From: an uncultured Traorella sp.
GTDB taxonomy: Bacteria; Bacillota_I; Bacilli_A; Erysipelotrichales; Erysipelotrichaceae
Assembly (NCBI GenBank): GCA_945919165.1
Contig: CAMEIZ010000036.1
Location: forward strand, 1 to 12,875
Direction of reading: 5' to 3'
DNA length: 12,875 bases
The notes under the pieces are model-generated. The model made no database searches, had not been told where the DNA came from, and was given only the letters and a program-made list of their open reading frames with translations. A program made the position numbers and the translations under genes. This document shows, piece after piece, positions 6,142-12,875 of this stretch (its first letter is position 1; each line of letters begins with the position of its first letter).

Positions 6142-6888
6142 ATGAGCAACCAAAGTCTAGACAAAACAAAAGATGTTCCAATTTACTACCAGTTATATTT
6201 GATTTTGAAGGAAAAAATAGAAAATGGAGTTTATCCGGAGAACTCTACTATACCTTCAGAGTCAGAAATACAGAATATGTATAATGTGAGCCGTATTACT
6301 GTTCGAAGAGCGATTACTGATTTAGAAAACGATGGCTATGTAAAGAAGAAAAAAGGAGTAGGTGCTATAGTATTAAAACGCAAAAAATATCGAGATTTAT
6401 TTGAGTTTAAAAGCTATAGTGATGAGGCAATTGAAAAAGGGGAAATCCCTGGAAATATCATTATTGCCTGCAAAGAAGTTGAAGCCAGTGTTCGTGTTAG
6501 TGAAATGCTGGGTATCGAACCTGGAGATAAGGTATGTTATCTGAAACGATTACGTTTAAGAAACGGAAGAGTGACTGCCTTACATGAAACTTACATCAGC
6601 CTTGAGTTTGGTTTTAGAATAACCAATGAGGATTTTGATGCCACCACCTCTCTTTACGAATTTTATGAAGAACATGGTATTGAACTTGGATATGCTAATG
6701 AAACAATCGAAGTAAAAATGCCAAATCATAATTTACGCACAGAGATGTTCATGACACAAAACGAACCTATTTTCTATCGGGAAAGAATTACCTACGATGT
6801 TCACGGAAAACCCATCGAATTTTCTCAAAACAATAATAAAGCAGAACAGTATCGTTACGCATTACACATGGTTAAGAACAAAAAATAG
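6142..6888 (+). CDS. GntR-family transcriptional regulator, HutC/UTRA type
   Basis: The protein has 248 residues, typical of the HutC subgroup. The N-terminal winged helix (about 12-78) has the family pattern PIYYQLYLILKEKIENG, IPSESEIQNMYNVSRITVRRAI and LENDGYVKKKKGVGAIV. The C-terminal UTRA ligand-binding domain covers about 85-243, with YLKRLRLRNG (133-142), ETYIS (149-153) and the late F-Y-R-E-R-I-T-Y (211-218). UTRA domains usually bind a sugar phosphate or related effector. AGGAGG (6132-6137) sets the start. It is the first gene of the operon, 14 nt before the amidohydrolase gene. Its promoter, the upstream operator and the yitT-like promoter share the palindrome TGTTATAACA, so I infer that it represses itself, the PTS genes and the yitT-like gene until its effector appears. 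Confidence 0.92.
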   Translation: MSNQSLDKTKDVPIYYQLYLILKEKIENGVYPENSTIPSESEIQNMYNVSRITVRRAITDLENDGYVKKKKGVGAIVLKRKKYRDLFEFKSYSDEAIEKGEIPGNIIIACKEVEASVRVSEMLGIEPGDKVCYLKRLRLRNGRVTALHETYISLEFGFRITNEDFDATTSLYEFYEEHGIELGYANETIEVKMPNHNLRTEMFMTQNEPIFYRERITYDVHGKPIEFSQNNNKAEQYRYALHMVKNKK

Positions 6889-6902
6889 TAAGGAGATCAG
6901 TT

Positions 6903-7637
6903 ATGAAAATGTATGATGTTCATGCTCATCTTGGAAAAACAAGTTCTGGGGAAGAAAACAGTGCTTCTTTACTCGTCGAAGATCTTAAAAGATATGGTGT
7001 AGAAAAAGTAGGAATCAGCAGTTTATCTGGAACTAGTACAAGAGTACAAAATGATCTGGTATATGATGCTATGTGTCAATTTCCTGATATAGTCAGAGGT
7101 TATGCATTCATTAATCCAAAAGCACCAGATGCATTAGATGAAATCGACCTTTGTTTAGGTAAATATAAAATGCAGGGTGTTAAGTTTCATCCTTGGAAGC
7201 ATGGCTATTATTGTGATAATTGTCCACAAATTGACGATGTTTTAACAGCTATTGAAAAGTATGGGGTTCATGTTCAAGTGCATGTTGGAACCAGTCCGTT
7301 GTGTACACCATTCCCATGGATTGATTATGCGAAAAAACATCCAAATTTAAGATTCTTATTTACACATATGGGCTGTAGAGAATTTGGATTTAGCACTATT
7401 GAAGCCGTTAGAGATATTGATAATATCTGGCTTGAAACATCATGCCAAAATGAAGCAGAAAATCTTTTGAAAGCAGCAAGAGAAATTGGATCAAAAAGAA
7501 TTGTATTCGGTACTGATTGGCCTTATAAACCAACAAATGTTGAAATTGAAAAACTTCAATTTTTAGGATTTAGTGAAGAAGAATTAGAAGATATATACTA
7601 CAAAAATGCTGAATATTTATGGACAGCAAAAAAGTAA
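6903..7637 (+). CDS. metal-dependent amidohydrolase, Amidohydro_2 family (COG2159-like)
   Basis: The 244-residue protein is a compact TIM-barrel hydrolase. All expected metal-site motifs are visible: H7-A-H9 on the first strand, K94-F-H96-P on a middle strand, H127 (VHVG), H155 (FTHMG) and D205 (GTDWP) on the last strand. Family members hydrolyse lactones, amides or decarboxylate acids, usually with one zinc or manganese ion; it should be cytoplasmic. Its place between the regulator and the PTS genes suggests it acts on the imported, phosphorylated compound, opening a lactone or removing an acyl or amide group; this is inference. AAGGAG (6890-6895) sets the start. A paralogue of identical length, lacking several ligands, lies at 9785-10519. 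Confidence 0.85.
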   Translation: MKMYDVHAHLGKTSSGEENSASLLVEDLKRYGVEKVGISSLSGTSTRVQNDLVYDAMCQFPDIVRGYAFINPKAPDALDEIDLCLGKYKMQGVKFHPWKHGYYCDNCPQIDDVLTAIEKYGVHVQVHVGTSPLCTPFPWIDYAKKHPNLRFLFTHMGCREFGFSTIEAVRDIDNIWLETSCQNEAENLLKAAREIGSKRIVFGTDWPYKPTNVEIEKLQFLGFSEEELEDIYYKNAEYLWTAKK

Positions 7638-7666
7638 ACAAGACATTGTTAGAAAGGTAATACATT

Positions 7667-8161
7667 ATGAAAATTACAACAATGAGAATTGATGATCGAT
7701 TGATTCATGGTCAAATCGTCACTACTTGGATTACTTATGCAAATGCAAAACAAATTCTGGTAGTTGATGACAAAGCTGCTGGTGATAAAACACAGCAGAT
7801 GCTGCTTAAATTTGCAGTGCCAAACGGAATTAAATTACTCATTTTATCAAAAGAAGATGCAATTAAAACATTGAAAGAAGATCAAAGTGATGTGCCAACT
7901 TTACTAATGATTCGAAATCCATATGAAGCAAATGCATTCGTCGAAATGGGATTTGAAATTCCAGTAATTAATGTAGGAAATATCAGCAATTCGAAATCAG
8001 TAACTGGAAGAAAAAAGATGATGGATTACATTTACTTTGAAGAAAGAGATGTAGAAGCATTACAATCATTAAATGAGAAAGGCATTAAACTTGAAGTTCG
8101 TGCCATTCCAACAGAAAAACCAGTTGATGCAATGACACTTGTGAATAAATATTTAAAATAA
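7667..8161 (+). CDS. PTS mannose/fructose/sorbose family IIB component
   Basis: The 164-residue protein is a stand-alone IIB of the mannose (EIIMan) class, the usual length for the family. The phosphorylated histidine is H14 in the conserved context RIDDRLIHGQIVTTW (7-21). The rest is the typical IIB fold, including LVVDD-like VVDDKAAGD (32-40), PVINVGNIS (104-112) and the central IYFEE-type segment. It accepts phosphate from IIA and gives it to the sugar as it passes through IIC/IID. AAAGG (7653-7657) precedes the start. The gene sits directly before IIC, 15 nt away; the cognate IIA is at the end of the operon, not fused or adjacent. Confidence 0.95.
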   Translation: MKITTMRIDDRLIHGQIVTTWITYANAKQILVVDDKAAGDKTQQMLLKFAVPNGIKLLILSKEDAIKTLKEDQSDVPTLLMIRNPYEANAFVEMGFEIPVINVGNISNSKSVTGRKKMMDYIYFEERDVEALQSLNEKGIKLEVRAIPTEKPVDAMTLVNKYLK

Positions 8162-8176
8162 TTATAGGAGGGAATT

Positions 8177-8926
8177 ATGGATCATCTATTAATTAGATCA
8201 ATAATGGTTGGAGTTATTGTTTGGATAGGATTTTTAGACAAAGCGTTTTTACACACGTTTATTTATAGACCTGTTTGCATTGGACCGCTCGTAGGTTTAG
8301 TAATGGGCGACTTAAAAACAGGATTAGAAGTCGGCGTTTCAATTGAATTAATGTTCCTTGCCGTAGTTTGGGTTGGAGTTGCTATCCCACCTGATGAAAC
8401 ATTGAGTGCTGGTATTGCCGCTGCCTTTGCTTGTATCGTTGGAGATGCCAGTGTAGGTATTGCAACTGCTCTTCCACTTGCTATCATTGGACAGATGTTC
8501 CGTCAGACTCGTAACGCTACTATTTATGAAGTTACTCAGAGATTAGTTGAAAAAGCTGCTGCCAAAGCAAATTGGAAAGGTATCATTGTCTGGACTTCAA
8601 TTATTCCTACATTTATTGAAGGAATTCTGTTTGGTCTTCCAGCATTTGTTGCCGTATATTTCGGTGCAGAATATGTTCAGGCATTCATTGACTTCGTACC
8701 TGAAAATGTCATTGCAGGATTAGCTGCAGGTGGTGGATTAATTGGAGCAGTCGGAGTTGCATTGCTGTTAGGAACAATTAAAAACAAAGAATTATGGCCA
8801 TATTTCTTAGTAGGATTCTTCTTTGCTTCATACTTGGGAATCAATACAATTGGAATTGGTCTTGTAGCAGTAGTTGCAGTTATGTTGAACTTCTATGCTG
8901 ATAAGCAGAAAGAGAAAAATGCATAA
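8177..8926 (+). CDS. PTS mannose/fructose/sorbose family IIC component
   Basis: The 249-residue integral membrane protein forms the sugar channel of the permease together with IID. The family signature is clear at 31-77: RPVCIGPLVGLVMGD, then TGLEVGVSIELMFLAVVWVG and IPPDET. There are seven or so hydrophobic segments (about 5-20, 33-45, 52-70, 77-104, 135-162, 177-199, 208-238). A strong AGGAGGG (8166-8172) precedes the ATG. It lies between IIB and IID, in the standard order of this PTS class. Substrate specificity cannot be read from the sequence. Confidence 0.95.
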   Translation: MDHLLIRSIMVGVIVWIGFLDKAFLHTFIYRPVCIGPLVGLVMGDLKTGLEVGVSIELMFLAVVWVGVAIPPDETLSAGIAAAFACIVGDASVGIATALPLAIIGQMFRQTRNATIYEVTQRLVEKAAAKANWKGIIVWTSIIPTFIEGILFGLPAFVAVYFGAEYVQAFIDFVPENVIAGLAAGGGLIGAVGVALLLGTIKNKELWPYFLVGFFFASYLGINTIGIGLVAVVAVMLNFYADKQKEKNA

Positions 8927-8940
8927 GGGGGATTACAAAA

Positions 8941-9759
8941 ATGTCAAAAGAAATTACTAAGTCTGATTTATGGAAAGTCTTCTGGCTTTCTATGGGTATT
9001 GAAAGTGGATGCAGTACAACAAAACAAGAAGCTCCAGGTTTTGCACAAGGTTTAATCCCAGTCATTGAAAAAGCATATGACGATCCACAAGATAAAGCTG
9101 ATGCTTATACACGTCATATGGAACTATTCTTAACTGAAGGTCGTGTAGCATATTTCTGCGTTGGTGTTGCTGCTTCAATGGAAGAACAATATGCAAAAAA
9201 TAAAGATTTTGATCCTGAATCAATCAATGCGATTAAAGTTGCATTAATGGGTCCTTTAGCTGGTGTCGGAGATTCATTGATTCACGGTACATTACGTCCA
9301 ATTATGGCAGGTTTAGCTTGCTCACTCATTACTGCAAGCGGTTATACTAGTCCATTAGGAACAATTTTATTCCTGGCTGTTATGACAGCAACTGTTATGA
9401 TCGTACGTTACTTTGGAGTTTTCAAAGGATATGAATTAGGTTTAACTCTTGTTGAAGGAATGCAAGAAGGCGGATTGTTAGACAAATTGACAAAATATGC
9501 TGCTATTGCTGCATTTATCGTCTGCGGTGGTTTCATTTCTTCATTAGTTTGGTGTACAATTCCTATTGAATTCGTAAATGGTGAAACAGTAGTAAGCTTA
9601 CAGGAAACATTTGACGGATTAATGCCAAACTTAGTACCATTGATCTATACAATGATTATGTATTGGGCAATTAGTAAAAAGAAAGTTAACCCAGTATTAT
9701 TGATGGTGTTAACAATGGTTCTTGGTGTAATTGGAGTATACGCAGGATTTTTAGCTTAA
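8941..9759 (+). CDS. PTS mannose/fructose/sorbose family IID component
   Basis: The 272-residue protein is the second membrane subunit of the EIIMan complex. It has the usual long amphipathic N-terminal half (KSDLWKVFWLSMGIES, 7-22; a helical segment with RHMELF at 58-63), the conserved GPLAGVGDSLIHGT (104-117), and hydrophobic segments in the C-terminal half (about 119-133, 139-158, 186-206, 231-244, 251-271). The N-terminal segment that often reads close to ASWNYERMQ in the family is here ESGCSTTKQEAPGFAQG, which may reflect a distant subfamily. GGGGG upstream (8927-8931) serves as ribosome binding site. The next gene follows after 25 nt. Confidence 0.94.
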   Translation: MSKEITKSDLWKVFWLSMGIESGCSTTKQEAPGFAQGLIPVIEKAYDDPQDKADAYTRHMELFLTEGRVAYFCVGVAASMEEQYAKNKDFDPESINAIKVALMGPLAGVGDSLIHGTLRPIMAGLACSLITASGYTSPLGTILFLAVMTATVMIVRYFGVFKGYELGLTLVEGMQEGGLLDKLTKYAAIAAFIVCGGFISSLVWCTIPIEFVNGETVVSLQETFDGLMPNLVPLIYTMIMYWAISKKKVNPVLLMVLTMVLGVIGVYAGFLA

Positions 9760-9784
9760 TTTAAAACTAGATAGGAGTAATATT

Positions 9785-10519
9785 ATGTTTGACTTTCATT
9801 CTCATTTAAAAAGAGATCCGATAACTAAAAAATATGAAATCGAAGAATTATTGGCTGATATGGAAGCCAATAACATCGATTATCGTATGATTTCAACTGT
9901 AGAAGGTAAAAGTACATCATCTCAGAATGATACTATTATTGATTTAGTAAAACAGTATCCTGATAAATTAGTTGGTTGTGCTGTTATTAATCCAAAAGAG
10001 GATGACAGTGTTGAAGAAATGAAACGTGTATGTGAACACGAAGAAATCAAAGCTATTGAATTAGATTCAATGGAACATGGTTATCTGCCTGAAAAACTAG
10101 AATACAATATTAACCCTATTCTTGAAATTGCTGACGAAAATAACATTATCGTAAAATTATTCACTGGTTGGGGTGCAAGAACAGCACCCCAGCAGTGGAG
10201 AAAATATGTTGAAAAATTTCCAAATGTAAAATTTGTAATTCTACATATTGGCGGTATTGATTTCGGATATGGAAGTATTGATTTCGCAAAACAATATGAA
10301 AATGTTTATTTTGAAACATCAGATCAAACAGAAATACAAATTCTACATAGAGCTTTTAATGAACTTCCAATGGAGAGATTTGTATTTGGATCAAACTATC
10401 CAGAACAGTTTACATATTGCTCAATTCACACTTTTGATTGTTTAAATTTCACAGAAGAGCAGAAGGAATGCTTATATCAAAAGAATGCGGAAAAACTATT
10501 GGGCATTCAAGGTGAATAG
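9785..10519 (+). CDS. amidohydrolase-like paralogue with missing metal ligands
   Basis: The protein has 244 residues, the same as the amidohydrolase at 6903-7637, and aligns with it end to end (shared features: N-terminal HxH, INPK, HGY, H-[IM]-G, ETS and YxKNAE). It keeps H5-S-H7 and H154 (LHIGG). However, KFHP is replaced by IELD (H96 becomes D94), VHVG by LFTG (H127 becomes F126), and GTDWP by GSNYP (D205 becomes N204). Losing the strand-5 histidine and the catalytic aspartate argues against normal hydrolase chemistry. It may be a pseudoenzyme partner of the first amidohydrolase, a binding protein, or an enzyme with altered chemistry. The reading frame is intact with a good AGGAG site, so it is not a decayed gene. 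The next gene starts 1 nt after its stop. Confidence 0.82.
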   Translation: MFDFHSHLKRDPITKKYEIEELLADMEANNIDYRMISTVEGKSTSSQNDTIIDLVKQYPDKLVGCAVINPKEDDSVEEMKRVCEHEEIKAIELDSMEHGYLPEKLEYNINPILEIADENNIIVKLFTGWGARTAPQQWRKYVEKFPNVKFVILHIGGIDFGYGSIDFAKQYENVYFETSDQTEIQILHRAFNELPMERFVFGSNYPEQFTYCSIHTFDCLNFTEEQKECLYQKNAEKLLGIQGE

Positions 10520-10520
10520 G

Positions 10521-11465
10521 ATGAGTATGGAAATCGAGACAAAAAAATATTTGCCGGAAAATCAATGGAAGGCATTTGATGATATTGTTGAAGGAAGAAT
10601 TCTTGGAGCAAGTACACATATCAAAATGATTGGTGAAATGATTAAAGCTATTGCCAATGAATTTCAAGAAGACCAGATTAAGGAATGTGTTAAGCATGTA
10701 TGTGATTATTTTATTGAAACAAGAGGAAAAAGCAGTTATGCTATTATCACCGCATGCAATATCATGATGAAGCCGGTTTTGGCTGCAGATGAAAGTGTTA
10801 AAGAAGTAGCAATAAAAAGTGTAGAAGACTATATTGAAAATTCAAAGAAAGATACGGATAAGATTTTAGAGTATACAAAAAGATTATGTAATGGTTTTAA
10901 GACAGTCATTATATTCGATTATTCAAGTACTGTTGAAAAAGCTATCTGCAATATTGAAGGACCTTTGAAAGTATATGTACCGGAAAGCCGTGCAATTGAT
11001 GGTGGAAAACCATTTGTAAATGCATTGGTGAAGGCAGGCCATCAGGTTCATGTTATATTAGATGCAGCTATGCTGTCTGTTTTAGATGAATGTGATGCTG
11101 CATTTATCGGTGCGGAAACATTTTATCCGGATGGTACAGCATTTAATACAATCGGTTCAGATATTTTGGCAGAATTATGTTATATGCATCATGTGCCTTA
11201 TTATGTATTAACACCGCTGTTAAAGGTTGATGTTCGTTCAGTATTGGGAATCTATAAACAGACATTGGTTCATGATTTAAAGGATAAAATTACTGAAAAC
11301 TGGACGAATATTCAAATTGAAAATGTTGATTTTGAAGGAATCGAGCTTGTCGGAGTAAATCCAAAATATATCACAGGATATGTATGTGAAAATGGAATTA
11401 TTCCAACTTATTCGTTATACCAGGAAGCTATTAAGTATAACGAAAGAATTAATGGAGGAATGTAA
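10521..11465 (+). CDS. eIF2B alpha/beta/delta-like sugar-phosphate-binding protein (R15P isomerase-like)
   Basis: From the ATG at 10521 the protein has 314 residues: a helical N-terminal part (about 1-120) and a Rossmann-like IF-2B domain (about 125-310). Family motifs are VYVPESRAIDGGKPFVNAL (151-169), DAAFIGAETFYPDGTAFNTIGS (192-213, NxIG-type loop) and YYVLTP (227-232). In ribose-1,5-bisphosphate isomerases the catalytic residues are a cysteine in a HCNS-like loop and an aspartate in GAD; here these positions read DYSS (133-136) and GAE (E199). It therefore resembles the regulatory eIF2B lineage more than the active isomerases. Despite database names, a role in translation is unlikely; binding of a sugar or nucleotide phosphate is more plausible in this operon. 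The start follows the preceding stop by 1 nt, with AAGGTG inside the previous gene, so translation is probably coupled. An upstream in-frame ATG at 10485 is rejected. Confidence 0.82.
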   Translation: MSMEIETKKYLPENQWKAFDDIVEGRILGASTHIKMIGEMIKAIANEFQEDQIKECVKHVCDYFIETRGKSSYAIITACNIMMKPVLAADESVKEVAIKSVEDYIENSKKDTDKILEYTKRLCNGFKTVIIFDYSSTVEKAICNIEGPLKVYVPESRAIDGGKPFVNALVKAGHQVHVILDAAMLSVLDECDAAFIGAETFYPDGTAFNTIGSDILAELCYMHHVPYYVLTPLLKVDVRSVLGIYKQTLVHDLKDKITENWTNIQIENVDFEGIELVGVNPKYITGYVCENGIIPTYSLYQEAIKYNERINGGM

Positions 11466-11466
11466 A

Positions 11467-12267
11467 ATGGATCATTCACAATTTCCTTTAGCTTTAGTAA
11501 TGATACAGCCAGATGCTTTACCTGGCAGTTATCTAAACAATGGCAAAACATTTGAAGAGATTAAGCAGGATGTTTATAAGGAAGCAAAAATGATAACAGA
11601 TATGGGCTTTGATGGCTTTATCTTACAGAATATGCATGATGGACCAATCAGTCAACGTGCAAGACAGGAAACAATTGCCTATATGACTATATTAGGAAAT
11701 ATGATTAAGACTAATTTCCCTGATAAAATATTAGGTATTCTTGTCAATTGGGATGGTTTAGCTTCTTTAGCTGTTGCAGAAGCGGTACATGCTGATTTTG
11801 TTCGTGTTGAACATTTATATACAGGTGTCAGTGTGTGCGATACAGGATTTATGTATGGACAATGTGCTGAGATTTGTGAATTTAAAAAACGACTTGGCTC
11901 TAAAATTCCTGTATATGCTGATGCCCAGGAAGTCAACAGCACCTATGTAGCACCTAAATCAAAGGTGGATTGTGCAAGAGATGTAGTTCGTTCAGCATTT
12001 GCTGACGGTGTCTTTATGAGTGGATCCAGCACTGAAGATAGTATTCGTCTTGTTCAGCAGGTGAAGGAAAAACTGCCTGGAGTACCTGTTTTCTTAGGAG
12101 GCGGAGCTACAGGAGATAATATTTGTGATCTGATGCAGTATTATGATGGTGTCAGTGTTGCAACATGGATTAAGAATGGAAATATGAGAAATCCAATTGA
12201 TCCAAAAAGAGCTGAAATTTTCTTAAGTGAAATTAATAAAGCAAGAGAACTTAGAAAGGCAAAATAA
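11467..12267 (+). CDS. BtpA/SgcQ family TIM-barrel protein
   Basis: The 266-residue protein matches the BtpA family in length and motif order: IQPDALPGS (13-21), GFDGFILQNMHDGP (47-60), GILVNWDGLASLAVAEAVHADFVRVEH-like strand region (90-116, family GxxxLxNd..A..iA...gadFiRv), DTGFMYGQCAE (125-135), PVYADAQEV (148-156), ADGVFMSGSSTED (179-191) and LGGGATGDNI (210-219). The last corresponds to the phosphate-binding GSGVTxEN loop. Members occur in photosystem I biogenesis (BtpA) and in the E. coli sgc sugar PTS locus (SgcQ); the activity is unproven. A cytoplasmic role on a phosphorylated sugar intermediate is the best inference. The start at 11467 has GGAGG (11454-11458) and follows the preceding stop by 1 nt; an upstream in-frame ATG at 11380 overlaps the previous gene and is rejected. 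Confidence 0.88.
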   Translation: MDHSQFPLALVMIQPDALPGSYLNNGKTFEEIKQDVYKEAKMITDMGFDGFILQNMHDGPISQRARQETIAYMTILGNMIKTNFPDKILGILVNWDGLASLAVAEAVHADFVRVEHLYTGVSVCDTGFMYGQCAEICEFKKRLGSKIPVYADAQEVNSTYVAPKSKVDCARDVVRSAFADGVFMSGSSTEDSIRLVQQVKEKLPGVPVFLGGGATGDNICDLMQYYDGVSVATWIKNGNMRNPIDPKRAEIFLSEINKARELRKAK

Positions 12268-12269
12268 GA

Positions 12270-12671
12270 ATGATCAATTATATTGTATGTGGACATGGGA
12301 ATTTCGCAACAGGTTTAGAAAGCTCTGTTAAATTGCTGGTAGGTGAAGCAGCAGCCATTAAATATGTTGATTTTACTTCAGATCTGTCTCAAGATACTTT
12401 ATATGACAAGTTTGAAGAGGTATATCAAAGCTTTGATGATGCATCAAATGTTGTCATGTTAACAGATATAGTAGGTGGAACACCTTTTAAAACAGCTGTT
12501 ACATTTTCATTAAACCATGAACATGTATATGTAATTTCAGGGACAAATTTACCATTGATTTTACAGGTAGCTGTATCCAATCTGGATGATGAAGATATAA
12601 AGAATCAATTGAATGAAATGATTCAATCATCAAAAGACGCTATGTTTATGTTTGATAAAGACTCTTTTTAA
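12270..12671 (+). CDS. PTS mannose family IIA component
   Basis: The 133-residue protein is a complete stand-alone IIA of the mannose class. H9 in VCGHGNFATG (6-15) is the residue phosphorylated by HPr, and LTDIVGGTPF (64-73) is the conserved active-site loop. It passes phosphate to the IIB at 7667. The gene begins 2 nt after the BtpA-like stop, so it belongs to the same operon. Placing IIA last, five genes from IIB, is a little unusual but leaves a full IIA-IIB-IIC-IID set in one transcript. A strong hairpin follows about 50 nt after the stop. Confidence 0.94.
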   Translation: MINYIVCGHGNFATGLESSVKLLVGEAAAIKYVDFTSDLSQDTLYDKFEEVYQSFDDASNVVMLTDIVGGTPFKTAVTFSLNHEHVYVISGTNLPLILQVAVSNLDDEDIKNQLNEMIQSSKDAMFMFDKDSF

Positions 12672-12719
12672 GACAGATATTAGAGAAAATCAAACTGTTG
12701 AATCAAAAATATATAAAAA

Positions 12720-12748
12720 GAGTGGGGTGGAAACGCCCCACTTCCTTT
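12720..12748 (+). terminator. intrinsic terminator after the PTS operon, GNRA-capped hairpin
   Basis: AGTGGGG (12721-12727) pairs with CCCCACT (12736-12742); a U-G and a G-C pair continue the stem to a GAAA tetraloop at 12730-12733. The stem is GC-rich and very stable for this AT-rich DNA. The following tract is TTCCTTT, an imperfect T-run, so some read-through into the transketolase gene is possible. Upstream A-richness (ATAAAAAG) adds to the terminator look. Confidence 0.7.
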
Positions 12749-12784
12749 AAAAAAAGATATAAAATCAGGCAATAGGAGAAAAAT

Positions 12785-12875
12785 ATGTATACCAAAGAAA
12801 AACTTTCTGAATATTCCACTAATATTCGAAAAAACATTGTAAAAATGATTGCTCATGCGAAAAGCGGACATCCGG
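12785..12875 (+). CDS. transketolase, N-terminal part (cut by window end)
   Basis: Only 30 codons are visible: MYTKEKLSEYSTNIRKNIVK, then MIAHAKSGHP. The pattern IRKNIV.MI..AKSGHP is the thiamine-diphosphate-domain start of transketolases, and it is closest to the separate N-terminal subunits found in split transketolases of Firmicutes. AGGAG at 12774-12778 sets the ATG. The enzyme moves two-carbon units in the pentose phosphate pathway. It lies beyond a terminator and may be the next step in sugar breakdown, with a C-terminal subunit expected downstream of the window. The reading frame is open to the window edge. Confidence 0.8.
   Translation, partial: MYTKEKLSEYSTNIRKNIVKMIAHAKSGHP

Noticed and set aside
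8263..8487. Opposite-strand open frame within PTS IIC
   Set aside because: It is a shadow of a clearly conserved coding frame, with no ribosome binding site and low-complexity composition.
10485..10520. Earlier start for the eIF2B-like gene overlapping the second amidohydrolase
   Set aside because: No suitable ribosome binding site and no family similarity in the extra residues; AAGGTG fits the ATG at 10521.
11380..11466. Earlier start for the BtpA-like gene inside the eIF2B-like gene
   Set aside because: The 29 extra residues are the out-of-frame reading of the preceding gene; GGAGG at 11454 matches the start at 11467.
12680..12871. Opposite-strand open frame over the terminator and transketolase start
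   Set aside because: It runs antisense through the terminator hairpin and the transketolase ribosome binding site, and shows no recognisable protein features.

Overview
The window is AT-rich, with strong Shine-Dalgarno (SD) sites, short intergenic gaps and protein families typical of low-GC Bacillota. The gene mix suggests a gut-type Erysipelotrichales or similar Firmicute, but that placement is inference from family resemblance, not from a marker gene. I see no tRNA, rRNA, CRISPR array, insertion sequence or riboswitch.

Region 1 (1-1827) is the most AT-rich part. It holds two tandem paralogous genes for small membrane-anchored proteins of unknown function. Each sits behind a conserved noncoding leader, so the duplicated unit (about 0.7 kb) includes leader plus gene. 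Fainter traces of the same leader lie before the first and after the second copy. Region 2 (1828-5779) is ordinary chromosomal content: a UPF0309-type SIS-domain protein, a DUF554 membrane protein ending in an intrinsic terminator, a YhfW-like FAD oxidoreductase with a C-terminal Rieske domain, and a convergent YitT-family membrane protein.

Region 3 (5780-12743) is the centre of interest. A control region of about 360 bp separates the divergent yitT-like gene from a nine-gene operon: GntR/HutC-type regulator, metal-dependent amidohydrolase, mannose-family PTS IIB, IIC and IID, a second amidohydrolase paralogue that has lost several metal ligands, an eIF2B/ribose-1,5-bisphosphate-isomerase-like protein, a BtpA/SgcQ-like TIM-barrel protein, and PTS IIA. 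A GNRA-capped terminator hairpin follows. The operon encodes a complete mannose-class permease plus an unusual set of processing enzymes. The substrate cannot be named from sequence; an imported sugar derivative (lactone, amide or acylated sugar) that is phosphorylated and then hydrolysed is a reasonable guess.

The control region is highly organised. The palindrome TGTTATAACA occurs in the 17-bp spacer of three promoter-like sequences: one facing yitT and two facing the operon. A near-consensus CcpA site (cre) lies exactly midway (42 bp, about four helical turns) between the two operon-facing operators. This suggests autoregulation by the GntR protein, catabolite control, and inclusion of the YitT-like transporter in the same local regulon.

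Region 4 (12785-end) is the start of a transketolase N-terminal-type gene, cut by the window edge. It may supply the pentose-phosphate end of the pathway or may simply be the next gene.
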